17,354 nt of DNA from Methanobacteriaceae archaeon UBA349. Its GTDB lineage: Archaea > Methanobacteriota > Methanobacteria > Methanobacteriales > Methanobacteriaceae. The DNA lies in assembly GCA_002509745.1 (NCBI GenBank), contig DAWK01000012.1, positions 1-17,354 of the forward strand, read 5' to 3'. This document shows positions 6,900 to 14,603 of the stretch, in pieces. The first letter of the stretch is position 1; each line of letters opens with the position of its first letter. The notes under the pieces were generated by a model. That model worked only from the letters and a program-made list of their open reading frames with translations. It made no database searches and had not been told where the DNA came from. Made by a program: the position numbers and the translations under genes.

Positions 6900-8510
6900 A
6901 TGTCTTCAGAGTACAATTTATCAAATGGATTTAAGATTTACGGAATTATTGCAATAATTTCATTTATACTCTTTATAATTGGATATTCCTCTTTTCCGTT
7001 TTGGCTAAAATTGACAAATAGTAATAGTGCCATTTCTATGGTTAGTTCATTAATACAAAGTGAAGCTGCAGTTCTAGGGATTGTAGTAACATTAAGCTTA
7101 GTCGCTGTTCAACTAACTGCATCTTCTTATTCAACAAGAGTAATCCGAATATTTAAAAATTCATATTCTCTTTGGATTTTGATTATAATTTATATTATCA
7201 CAATAATTTATAGTATATTCATTCTAAAAATGATGCCTAACGATCCAATTAGTTATAATAATGAATTTCAGATATGGTTAGCATATTTATTAGGGATTTA
7301 CTCATTTACAGCATTAATACCATACACTATAGATATCTTGAATTTAATGGAACCCAAAAATATAACTATAATATTATCAAAAAAAATCACAAACCACAAA
7401 ATTGATGCTCATGGAAATAATAAAGAATCATATTATCCCATTCAACCAGTTATGGATATTTTAACTCTTTCTTTAATGAAACATGATTATGGGACTTTAA
7501 GGGAAGGACTTGATGCTCTCAAGAAAAGCATAATGTCATTACTTGATGATATGTCTATAGATGACAATCAAATTATCGATGATTTTTTAGTGTCCCATAT
7601 TTTTGATCAATTATTAACTTTGGTTGAAATATCTAAAAGGAATAACAAAGATGAATATTCAATTTTAATCTTATCTGAGATTTTAACAGAGGCTGGGAAA
7701 AAAACAGCTGAAAAAAAGCTGAAAAAAACAACATTACGAGACATACTTTCGTTATTTATTTTAGGAAAGTTATCTGTAGATGAAACTCTTCAAAAACCGG
7801 TTATAAAAGTAGTTGATGCTCTTGAAGAAATAGGTTGTGTTTCTGGCGAAAACAAATTAAATAAATCGTTTCATCAATCTGTTCATTATGTTGAAAATAT
7901 TGGGATTGATGTAATGAAAAATAGATTACATAAAGCTTCAGACCATGTTATTAAGTCTCTTGAGACAATGGGGTTAAAGGCTGCAGAGCTTGGACTTAAA
8001 AAAATAACAAGTAAGTCCATATATTCACTTGAAAAAGTTGGAATGACTGCAGCCATAAATGATCGCGAAAAGGATAGAAGAAAAGTAGTTGAATCTATAG
8101 GAAAAATTGGTTTAAAAGAGGCTAAAAACCAGCATGTATACACAACCATAAAAACAATTAATTCCTTGAAGAAGATTGGCGTTGCAGCATCTACTAAACA
8201 TATTAAAACAACTAGATTATCTGTTTATAAAATTGTAAAAATAGGAAAAATTGCAGCAAAGCAAAGAATGGAAAATACAACTCTATTTACAGTAAATTCA
8301 CTTCTTTCAATAGCTAATGTTTTAGAAAACAATAATTATGGTATGATAATAAAAATCATGTTCGAAATTGAAGAATTGCTTCAATATGAAAATAGTGATA
8401 TTTACTTCTCTGAAGAGACTCTTTCTAATTTAAATCAGCTTTTTAAATCATATAACGATAAATTTGACTTTAAAACTGAAAAAATTGAATCATTAATTGA
8501 TTATAAATAA
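6900..8510 (+). CDS. DUF2254-like four-helix membrane protein with C-terminal 23-residue helical repeats
   Basis: A 536-residue protein from the ATG at 6900 (MSSEYNLSNG); an in-frame GTG at 6891 would add three residues. Neither start has a Shine-Dalgarno, but ATTAAATA (6872-6879) lies about 21-28 bases before the ATG, as in leaderless archaeal transcripts. Four membrane segments lie at about 12-36, 54-75, 88-109 and 124-147. The second and its following loop (VVTLSLVAVQLTASSYSTR) resemble the same part of DUF2254 membrane proteins. From residue 261 to 466 there are about nine consecutive 23-residue units with consensus SLxxIGxxAA followed by a second short helix, predicting an alpha-solenoid in the cytoplasm. 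Such solenoids usually bind proteins or nucleic acids. No enzyme motif is visible. The pairing with the preceding membrane gene suggests a shared sensing or effector role, possibly defence, but this is inference from the cargo setting. Confidence 0.78.
   Translation: MSSEYNLSNGFKIYGIIAIISFILFIIGYSSFPFWLKLTNSNSAISMVSSLIQSEAAVLGIVVTLSLVAVQLTASSYSTRVIRIFKNSYSLWILIIIYIITIIYSIFILKMMPNDPISYNNEFQIWLAYLLGIYSFTALIPYTIDILNLMEPKNITIILSKKITNHKIDAHGNNKESYYPIQPVMDILTLSLMKHDYGTLREGLDALKKSIMSLLDDMSIDDNQIIDDFLVSHIFDQLLTLVEISKRNNKDEYSILILSEILTEAGKKTAEKKLKKTTLRDILSLFILGKLSVDETLQKPVIKVVDALEEIGCVSGENKLNKSFHQSVHYVENIGIDVMKNRLHKASDHVIKSLETMGLKAAELGLKKITSKSIYSLEKVGMTAAINDREKDRRKVVESIGKIGLKEAKNQHVYTTIKTINSLKKIGVAASTKHIKTTRLSVYKIVKIGKIAAKQRMENTTLFTVNSLLSIANVLENNNYGMIIKIMFEIEELLQYENSDIYFSEETLSNLNQLFKSYNDKFDFKTEKIESLIDYK
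7680..8297 (+). repeat. Region encoding about nine 23-residue tandem repeats
   Basis: The protein units begin ILTEAG, SLFILG, ALEEIG, YVENIG, SLETMG, SLEKVG, SIGKIG, SLKKIG and KIVKIG, each 23 residues apart, except that the eighth unit is 22. Glycine at unit position 6 is invariant; alanine recurs at 9 and 10. The DNA copies have diverged strongly, so the array is old and not a recent slippage product. Two short helices per unit would give a solenoid. Confidence 0.8.
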
Positions 8511-8620
8511 CTCTTCTTACTCAAGACATTTCTTATTATCATGCAACTCAAAAATCCCATTATAACAATCTGCAGTCATTTACTTTCTTTCAAATTTTAG
8601 ATAATGAATAACATGAGCAC

Positions 8621-8642
8621 TATAAAAAGTAATACTTTTATA
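8621..8642 (+). promoter_or_regulatory. Palindromic promoter-like element
   Basis: AAAAGTA-A-TACTTTT (8625-8639) is a perfect 7-base inverted repeat, and it extends to TATAAAA/TTTTATA with one extra base in the left arm. It contains TATA-like boxes on both strands and lies 70 bases before the small gene at 8712. It is likely a promoter that overlaps an operator. The 5' end this implies gives a leader of about 45 bases before the ATG. Confidence 0.4.
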
Positions 8643-8711
8643 CTAGTTTTTATTAAACAAAATTGTAGGAAGTAATACGAAACTTCTGTAAAAAAATTCA
8701 ATGGTGGGACA

Positions 8712-8828
8712 ATGGAAGAAAAAAAAGAAGGTTTAAATACAGTGCATGATGCCTTTAGTGCATGGAAAGGATTAATTGATTGGGCGGAAAAAGATAATCC
8801 ACTAGAAAAATTAGATAATGAGGATTAA
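8712..8828 (+). CDS. Small acidic protein, 38 residues, unknown
   Basis: An ATG preceded by GGTGGGACA (a good ribosome binding site, spacing about 5) opens a 38-residue frame that begins MEEKKEGLNTVHDAF and ends ..EKLDNED. The composition is charged and acidic with two tryptophans (SAWKGLIDWAEKD), consistent with one amphipathic helix. An upstream palindrome with a TATA-like box could drive it. It stands alone between the membrane-protein gene and the restriction system. It could be a regulator or antitoxin-like peptide, but nothing in the sequence shows that; the ribosome binding site and clean composition are the reasons to call it real. Confidence 0.45.
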   Translation: MEEKKEGLNTVHDAFSAWKGLIDWAEKDNPLEKLDNED

Positions 8829-8909
8829 ACTTCAGAAAAGCCCTTATTTTTGCAAAATGCAAGGTTAAATCAAAGAAAATAGTAAAAAACAATAAAATAC
8901 AGTTATTAA

Positions 8910-9106
8910 ATGCGCGGATTTTGCCAGGAAAATAAAACACAGCTGAAACGGCTACAGGATGAAATTTCACAACCAGCAAAATCGAAGATCTTAAAAATAG
9001 AACAAGAAATGATCATATTGAAACCGTATCCAAGGAAAATTATCGGGAGGAACTACTGGAAGATGGAACTTCAACAGACCTAACAGCAGGGCCTGGAATA
9101 AAATAA
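8910..9106 (+). pseudogene. Frameshifted remnant of an unknown gene
   Basis: An ATG at 8910 opens a frame reading MRGFCQENKTQLKRLQDEIS and ending at TAA 9081-9083. From about 8950 a different frame becomes the more protein-like one: SKIEDLKNRTRNDHIETV, then SKENYREELLEDGTSTDL, ending at TAA 9104-9106. A frameshift near 8945-8955 would join the two into one charged helical protein. A third frame is open from about 9025 to the TGA at 9305-9307 but has no start. The rest of the gap to 9341 shows nothing else I can name. The family is not recognised. It may be the tail of a gene lost when the restriction system arrived. Confidence 0.3.
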
Positions 9107-9341
9107 GCAATAAACTGAATCATGAATGCCATAAAACAAATTTAGCTAGTTTCAAGTGTGATCCATTAGATACCACAATTTTAAAGCAGCGGTGTCATTT
9201 TTTTCACATTAGAAAAGTTTGGATATCTCGATTCGAATTTGAAACTAATAACCTCACAAGAAACAATAGATGTGTTACAAAACTGTATATAATTGGCCTC
9301 TTGATTTGATTAAAAAAAGAATTCAAAAATTGGAGTAATAA

Positions 9342-10778
9342 TTAAAATTTAATTCTATGTGATTTAAATATCATTGTTTCTAGAATTTCACTGATTTTTT
9401 CGTTTTTATTATTAATATCATCCAAAATTTTGTTTTGTTTATTGATCTCAAGATTAATTTTCTTAACAATTCTATCTTGCTCGGGGATAGGAATATCAAT
9501 TAATGGGAATTCACTAATTTGACTTGGAAAAATATTAGTATTATTGCCTAAACCTTTTTTATAAATAAAAACTAAATACTGGAAAAATTGTGATCTGAAA
9601 TAATAATAAGCAAACCAATGATTATAATCTTTAAGTCTTATTCTCATAGTAAAATCAGAATAAATACCCTTGTATTCTTTATCAATTATAGCTACTTTAC
9701 CTATAGTTCCTTCACCCGAACGAGCTAAAATGATGTCATTTTTTTTAATTTCTTTATTAGTATTTTTTAAAAAAAATCCTTGGGAAACCTTTTTCGCATC
9801 ATTAGGTTCAAATCTCCATTTTTTAATATCCGCCATAGAAATATAAAAATTATCACCCATCTTATCATAATCTTTTGGGGAAATTCCTTTTCCTAATTTT
9901 ATTGGTTCTTCCAAAAAATCTTTAATTTTTTTTGAAGTTATTTCATTTAATGAATTTTGGACAAATTTACCTGCATTTCGATGAAACTTGAAACTAAATC
10001 TCAAGTCAATATTTCTTGAAAAATTAGATAATGATAAGCAATAACTAGACTCGTTTTTAAGATTTTCAAATTTTGTTATGTCAAAATTAAATTCTTCTGA
10101 AAATATATTGTTAATTATTTCTATTGGATCTTTAATCTGTGATTTTAATGTAGTAATTTCAGTATCAATAATTTCTATTAGTTCTAAAATCTTTTTTTGT
10201 TCATCTAATGATTCTGGGAGTAAAATTGGTAAATTACTAATATAGTTTTTAGCCAAATTTTTAACTGTTTTACCAGTTTCAACACTTCTGAAATATTTTT
10301 TCATAAGCCTTGAATTTAGATAAAATACTAAAAGTTTAGGATTTAACTTTCTTTCATCAACTCTTAATTTAGTAAGATAATGGGATAAAGTTAATTGTAT
10401 CCCTTCAATTTCATTGATAAAATAGAAACTAGCTCCAACATTAGAAGAGATGGCAATAATTATATCTCCTTTCTTGATTTCATAAGGTCTTAATTTTTCT
10501 CCTTTTTCTTCATTAAGATAAATCAAATTATTACAATTGATTTTTCCATCTTTAATATTTCTTACTACCAAATGTGCATATTTAGAAGGTTTGTTGTTGT
10601 AATCCTTTCTTTTTATAGATTTACCTGTTTCGATATTACCAATAATAAATTCATTAAGAAATTTATAATTATTTGTATTAAACAATTCTTTTGATATGTC
10701 TATATAATCTACATCCATTCTTAAAAAAAGATCATTATCTAAATAAGAAAATTCAGTGCAGAAAATATTCAATCCCAT
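9342..10778 (-). CDS. hsdS: Type I-like restriction-modification specificity subunit (HsdS)
   Basis: A 478-residue protein with the two-fold layout of HsdS: a first target-recognition domain (about 1-195), a conserved helical spacer (about 200-230, SLDEQKKILELIEIIDTEIT), a second target-recognition domain (about 245-425), and a C-terminal helical spacer (IPIPEQDRIVKKINLEINKQ). The motif before each spacer (LPILLPES; FPLIDIPIPEQ) is characteristic of the family. Each recognition domain should read half of a split target, and the helices set the gap between the halves. The ATG lies inside the last codons of the methylase-nuclease gene (10-base overlap) with AGGGAG about 8 bases upstream, so the two are co-translated. 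The partner has a built-in nuclease, so this subunit probably directs both methylation and cleavage. The target cannot be read from sequence. Confidence 0.88.
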   Translation of the reverse strand: MGLNIFCTEFSYLDNDLFLRMDVDYIDISKELFNTNNYKFLNEFIIGNIETGKSIKRKDYNNKPSKYAHLVVRNIKDGKINCNNLIYLNEEKGEKLRPYEIKKGDIIIAISSNVGASFYFINEIEGIQLTLSHYLTKLRVDERKLNPKLLVFYLNSRLMKKYFRSVETGKTVKNLAKNYISNLPILLPESLDEQKKILELIEIIDTEITTLKSQIKDPIEIINNIFSEEFNFDITKFENLKNESSYCLSLSNFSRNIDLRFSFKFHRNAGKFVQNSLNEITSKKIKDFLEEPIKLGKGISPKDYDKMGDNFYISMADIKKWRFEPNDAKKVSQGFFLKNTNKEIKKNDIILARSGEGTIGKVAIIDKEYKGIYSDFTMRIRLKDYNHWFAYYYFRSQFFQYLVFIYKKGLGNNTNIFPSQISEFPLIDIPIPEQDRIVKKINLEINKQNKILDDINNKNEKISEILETMIFKSHRIKF

Positions 10779-13333
10779 GTTACTTGCTCCCTCATGAAAT
10801 CCAATATCTTAATTTTTTCATTTTTGCGCAAAAGTACATCATCTGAACTAAAATCTTTCATTGTCCCGTCTAAAAACAAATTTAATAAAACATCATCAGT
10901 TCTATCAAAATATTCTGCTTTAAGTTTTCCATATTCATAATAAGTTTTAACATTATTTAAGAGACTTTGATATAATTCATCATCTGTAATGTCATATTTG
11001 ATATTATCAAAAATGGTAGGAACTATTTCCATATCGTACAAATCATTTGGAGCTGTCTTTTCTCCTCTTTTGGTACGTTTATATCCAACGTTTTCAGCTT
11101 CAGCCATACAAATTTTGTAGTCTAAACACTCAGAAACCTTACCAAAAACCCATCGTGTATTATAAAAGCCAAAAATTTCCGTTAGATCTTTATCGATCTT
11201 ACAATAATTAATTATTTCATCATTATACTTCTCGAGTATTTCTAGTGTTGTAAGATATTTATCCTCACAATTAAAAGAGCTTCCAAGAAATTTTATAATA
11301 TTATTTTTAGCCATTTCGGAAGTATCTTCCTTTATAGAAGGATATCTGCTCTTCTTTTTACCCTCAATGTAAACTTTCAAATAATTTTCTACTTTAGTTT
11401 TAAGTTGACTCCATTGTTTTCCAAATTTGTTCCAAAGGTTATTCCATTCCTCAATTTCAGCTTTGGTTTTTTTCTGGGCAAATAAAAGACTTGTTTTTGT
11501 AGATGTATAAGGTTCAAAAGTTAATTGGGGAAGACTAATTACTGCTTTAATTTTAAAAAATTTGTATAAAAATAATCTTATATACTTATTTTCAGTTGTA
11601 TCGAAAACATTTTCTGGAAGTACAACACCTAATCTACCATTTTCTCTTAATAATTGATACCATCGTTCAATGAACAAATTTTCAGAATTCTTTTTCGAAC
11701 CAAATAAAAAATTAGAATTTAAATAGCTCTTAGTATCATTATCTAAGTTTACACTAAACGGAGGATTACTTATTACAACATCAAACTGGGCATTCACATC
11801 TTTTTCATTATAAAAATTATCAGTTTCATATATTTTAAGATAATTTGGGGCTTTATCCTTAACATAAAATCTAAATGGCACTAATCCATCTTTCACAAAA
11901 ATATTAGCAGAGCCATCACCATGTAAAATCATATTCACTTTAGCTGCCGTTCCCAAATCAAAATTAATATCAACGCCATAAATAAATTCTCTTGCCCAGT
12001 GATTTTCTTTAGAATCTGGGAGGAACAATTCCAAAAATCTTTCTTGCACTTGTCTACTACTACTTATCTTATCAAATTGTTTGTACTTTAATTCTTTAGT
12101 AATTATTTTCATGGCTTCAATTAAAAAAGTACCGCTGCCACAAGAAGGATCAATAATATATGGTAGCTGCAAATCATTATTTAATTTATTTATAGAGAGT
12201 TGATCAATTTCTAAACCGTATAATAAAAATTTTACAATTTTTGAAGGTGTGAAAAATTGGCCCTTATTTTGTTTAAATCCTTCACGAGTAATTGTTTCAA
12301 AAAAATCACCCAAAATATCTTTTCCATCTAACGAGCTTCTTCCTTCTAAAAACGAGTAATTTTCAAGCGTTTGAACTGTAAAAATAAGCTTATTATGCGG
12401 AAATTTTTCTTCATTAATTACATATGCTTTTTCGAGTTTTCTCTCATCCGTAATGTTCAACTTTTCATATAAAGCTCTTCTATAAAGCTCATTAATTCTA
12501 TCAAAGACTTTTTCAGGACTTTCAACATTATCCCCATAACTAAAAATCTGGAAATCATATTCTGAACCGTTTTCTTTTTCGCTTTCATCTTGTATTTTTG
12601 ATAGAATAATATTTACAAGCGAGTAAAAAATTTCAGTATCACTTGTGCCTCCGCCACCCCATAAAACATTATGTAAATTTTTAGTTAAACCTTCAATTTC
12701 ATCCCTATTAATAGTTTTTCGAAGGTCGTATTTACTATCTCCCTTTATTAAAGGAGGTTTTTGGGGCTTATTATATCCTGGAGATAATTCATCACTAACT
12801 GAAGGGAATCCATCTTTTTCCCAGTCAGAATATTTAGAATATTTTTCATAATCAATAATAATGGCCCGATCTACAATTTGGTTTTCCTTAATATCAATCG
12901 TATAGTACACTAAATACTTAACTTCATCTTCAAAACGTGCTAATTTGAAAAGTTGATCTTCAATAAACTCTTTATCATTTTCAAATTTATCTGGAGATTT
13001 AGTTTCTATGAAAAAGAATGATTTGCCTTTAGAATCTCTGACAATTATATCTATTCTAGGTTTGCTGGTTTTAGGCCTCCCTATACTATATTCAGTTTCT
13101 GTTTCAATTAATTCTGGTTTATAGTCGAGTTTATTTACTAATTCATTAATTAAAAAAGCTCGGGTTACTTCTTCATCTCCACTAATTACCTCAATTTTCC
13201 TACTCTGTTTGATTTTATCAGAATAAGTGATTTTACCCTTCTTAAGATCCATATCTACTATGGATATCTTAGATTCATTTAAGGTATTTTCAACTATTTC
13301 TTTCCAGCTAGTTTTTTCTTCAAATTCTGGCAC
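10769..13333 (-). CDS. Fused restriction nuclease (PD-(D/E)XK) and N6-adenine DNA methylase, BcgI-like
   Basis: An 854-residue protein. Residues about 50-160 form an HsdR-N-type nuclease domain: EVTRAFLINEL, then RIDIIV with D95, and FFFIETKSP with E110 and K112, the D-x14-E-x-K pattern of PD-(D/E)XK enzymes. An HsdM-type methylase follows: helical N-part (about 210-340), NKGQFFTP (356-363), the AdoMet-binding DPSCGSGTF (395-403) and the catalytic NPPF (523-526). Residues about 610-854 are a helical tail. It should methylate adenine and, with the specificity subunit, cut unmethylated DNA. No HsdR helicase motor occurs anywhere in the window, so this is a nuclease-methylase plus S system like BcgI rather than a full Type I system; BcgI A is shorter as I recall it. 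The start is GTG with GGGTGG 4 bases upstream. It could instead be a Type I locus that has lost its motor. Confidence 0.85.
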   Translation of the reverse strand: MPEFEEKTSWKEIVENTLNESKISIVDMDLKKGKITYSDKIKQSRKIEVISGDEEVTRAFLINELVNKLDYKPELIETETEYSIGRPKTSKPRIDIIVRDSKGKSFFFIETKSPDKFENDKEFIEDQLFKLARFEDEVKYLVYYTIDIKENQIVDRAIIIDYEKYSKYSDWEKDGFPSVSDELSPGYNKPQKPPLIKGDSKYDLRKTINRDEIEGLTKNLHNVLWGGGGTSDTEIFYSLVNIILSKIQDESEKENGSEYDFQIFSYGDNVESPEKVFDRINELYRRALYEKLNITDERKLEKAYVINEEKFPHNKLIFTVQTLENYSFLEGRSSLDGKDILGDFFETITREGFKQNKGQFFTPSKIVKFLLYGLEIDQLSINKLNNDLQLPYIIDPSCGSGTFLIEAMKIITKELKYKQFDKISSSRQVQERFLELFLPDSKENHWAREFIYGVDINFDLGTAAKVNMILHGDGSANIFVKDGLVPFRFYVKDKAPNYLKIYETDNFYNEKDVNAQFDVVISNPPFSVNLDNDTKSYLNSNFLFGSKKNSENLFIERWYQLLRENGRLGVVLPENVFDTTENKYIRLFLYKFFKIKAVISLPQLTFEPYTSTKTSLLFAQKKTKAEIEEWNNLWNKFGKQWSQLKTKVENYLKVYIEGKKKSRYPSIKEDTSEMAKNNIIKFLGSSFNCEDKYLTTLEILEKYNDEIINYCKIDKDLTEIFGFYNTRWVFGKVSECLDYKICMAEAENVGYKRTKRGEKTAPNDLYDMEIVPTIFDNIKYDITDDELYQSLLNNVKTYYEYGKLKAEYFDRTDDVLLNLFLDGTMKDFSSDDVLLRKNEKIKILDFMREQVTWD

Positions 13334-13383
13334 TTTTCCACCCTATAATGTAATAGTATGGTTTAATCTAAATAAACATGTTA

Positions 13384-13494
13384 TTAAATATTTTCTATTA
13401 TATTAATTGAAAACAAAGCAAAAAAAAGTAATAGAATTAAATACCCCCATATTTTAGGATTTTTTAGGTTCATTGTACGTTTCATGTAATTCAT
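13384..13494 (-). CDS. Small single-pass membrane peptide, 36 residues
   Basis: A short frame starting MNYMKRTMNLKNPKIW and continuing into a hydrophobic stretch GYLILLLFFALFSINII before the stop. This gives a basic N-terminus and one membrane helix, a common layout for small membrane proteins and type I toxin-like peptides. There is a GAGA about 9 bases before the second ATG (13485), which may be the real start. It ends 50 bases before the methylase-nuclease gene on the same strand, so the two could share a transcript. It may also be a chance frame in AT-rich DNA; the clean basic-then-hydrophobic pattern favours a gene. Confidence 0.35.
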   Translation of the reverse strand: MNYMKRTMNLKNPKIWGYLILLLFFALFSINIIENI

Positions 13495-13623
13495 TCTCTT
13501 TTAACCATACAAATATTCCTGCTCTGACTAATTCATTTCACTAAATAGATAATAAACTTTAAATTAATAATAAAATTTTTATAAACTAGCTCAGATAGAA
13601 TATTAATTGATGAATATAGATAT

Positions 13624-13797
13624 ATGGATTTTATGGGAGGATTTAAAATATCATTTTGTTCAAATTGCGGAACGGAAAATTTAGAAAGCTCAAATTTTTG
13701 TTCACGCTGAGGGGTGACATCAAATTTAGAATTAAGAAAAAATACAGGGATTATGTATGTAATTCATACAGAATATATCAAACCTAAATCATTATGA
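13624..13797 (+). pseudogene. Broken zinc-ribbon protein gene
   Basis: The frame encodes a classic N-terminal zinc ribbon, SFCSNCGTENLESSNFCSR, in which the fourth cysteine codon (expected TGC) is TGA at 13708-13710. The frame then stays open with GVTSNLELRKNTGIMYVIHT to a second TGA at 13795-13797. The start is damaged too: GGGAGG (13634-13640 region) is followed 7 bases later by ATA where ATG would be expected before TCA-TTT-TGT; the in-frame ATGs at 13624 and 13633 lie before or within that binding site. Intact relatives usually continue with more ribbons or membrane helices. It is almost certainly non-functional. Confidence 0.6.
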
Positions 13798-13867
13798 AGG
13801 AGGGGAATAATATTTTTATCTTTTGAGTTCAAGTAGTTTTTCCAATTCACATTATCTCTTTTAAATC

Positions 13868-14053
13868 TTAAAGTGTCTCTAAACCATCTAAATCTTCTTT
13901 CCTAACCACATTAACCAATTCATCTTCAGCAAAGGGATGATTAAACTCTAAATGAACTACAAATTCATTATACATCACATCCTGCGGCCCTTTTTTAGTT
14001 TTCTCTTTATGAATTAAAGTCTTCGTAATTACCCGGGAGTCATAAGTTCTTAT
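13868..14053 (-). CDS. Conserved-looking 61-codon ORF with apparent ATA start
   Basis: Directly after the stop of the upstream small gene (14066-14068) there is AGGTGAT, then, 4 bases later, ATA opening a frame: RTYDSRVITKTLIHKEKTKK, GPQDVMYNEFVVHLEFNHPF, AEDELVNVVRKEDLDGLETL, stop. There is an in-frame TAA just before the ribosome binding site and no ATG, GTG or TTG before codon 26 (GTG, then ATG). The composition (alternating strand pattern, acidic C-terminus) looks like a real folded protein. The position, ribosome binding site and spacing all fit a gene in the small-protein operon whose start codon has mutated from ATG to ATA, or which uses ATA. The alternative is a shorter protein from 13976. 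The function is unknown. Confidence 0.5.
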   Translation of the reverse strand: MRTYDSRVITKTLIHKEKTKKGPQDVMYNEFVVHLEFNHPFAEDELVNVVRKEDLDGLETL

Positions 14054-14065
14054 GAAATCACCTAT

Positions 14066-14359
14066 TTAAGAAAATAAGTCCTTTTGAACATCAGTTTTAT
14101 CCAATTTTTTAATCTCTTCTTCAGCTTTTTTAACCCAGTTCAGTATCCTTTGTGCATCCACAGTTGCCCCATGGGAAGATTTATTATTTCTAGAATATTC
14201 TACTATCTGATTAGCTTCTCTGAGATATTTTTTCAAAGCCCTTCTAAATTTTAAAAATTCTTCTAAGGAAAAGACAACTATCTCATCATCTGCCTTGAAT
14301 ACTCCTTGGCGAAAAAATAATAATTCATCTTCAGACATTTCTAGCTTAACTGATTTCAT
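14066..14359 (-). CDS. Small-protein operon member C, unknown function
   Basis: A 97-residue soluble protein starting MKSVKLEMSEDELLFF. Residues 21-48 (beginning FKADDEIVVFSLEEF and ending ALKKYLRE) match, without gaps, segments of the two upstream small proteins. The rest is helical and charged, ending with LDKTDVQKDLFS. The ATG overlaps the preceding stop (ATGA) and has GAGGT about 9 bases before it, so it is coupled to member B. The shared segment starts with an acidic turn and strand (DDEIVVF) and continues into a long amphipathic helix, a plausible dimerisation module. No family is recognised. Confidence 0.75.
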   Translation of the reverse strand: MKSVKLEMSEDELLFFRQGVFKADDEIVVFSLEEFLKFRRALKKYLREANQIVEYSRNNKSSHGATVDAQRILNWVKKAEEEIKKLDKTDVQKDLFS

Positions 14360-14583
14360 TTACTGATTACCTCACTTACCAATTGCTTTAATTTTGCGAA
14401 AAAGCCCTTATTTTCCACTACCTGAAAATCATTAAAATTTCTAAAATCATCCAGCTGCCTTAATAAATTTTCTTTGTCCTTTTTTAATTTCTTTAAGGCC
14501 TGGAAAATTTTCTGAAAGTCATCATCACTAATTACATGGACCACATCACCATCTATAAAATGTGCTTTCTCCTCCAGGACCAA
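14356..14583 (-). CDS. Small-protein operon member B, unknown function
   Basis: A 75-residue protein with a helix-rich, lysine-rich composition. Residues 9-36 (FIDGDVVHVISDDDFQ onward to LKKLKKD) align without gaps with the shared segment of members A and C. The only standard start in frame is TTG at 14583, after an in-frame TAG, and it lacks a ribosome binding site. GGAGG lies a few codons downstream of it, 14 bases before an in-frame ATA (14560), too far for ordinary initiation. The N-terminus is therefore uncertain. It overlaps member C by 4 bases. It may bind members A or C through the shared segment; that is inference. Confidence 0.6.
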   Translation of the reverse strand: MVLEEKAHFIDGDVVHVISDDDFQKIFQALKKLKKDKENLLRQLDDFRNFNDFQVVENKGFFAKLKQLVSEVISK

Positions 14584-14603
14584 GATATATTTTTCAAAAT
14601 GGT

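Noticed and set aside
8755..8979. Minus-strand 74-codon frame
   Set aside because: It overlaps the better-supported 38-residue plus-strand gene and has no ribosome binding site or conserved pattern.
8511..9341. Search for a missing HsdR motor downstream of HsdS
   Set aside because: No helicase motifs in any frame; the region is too short and holds only the small gene and relic.
12645..12851. Plus-strand 68-codon frame inside the methylase-nuclease gene
   Set aside because: It lies antisense to clearly coding sequence, with no ribosome binding site; the same applies to other antisense frames, such as those at 2039-2227, 2705-2959, 6290-6514 and 7886-8149.
13764..13850. Minus-strand 28-codon frame with GTG start after GAGAT
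   Set aside because: Weak ribosome binding site, very short, overlaps the zinc-ribbon pseudogene, and no recognisable composition. It could be a last operon gene but cannot be supported.
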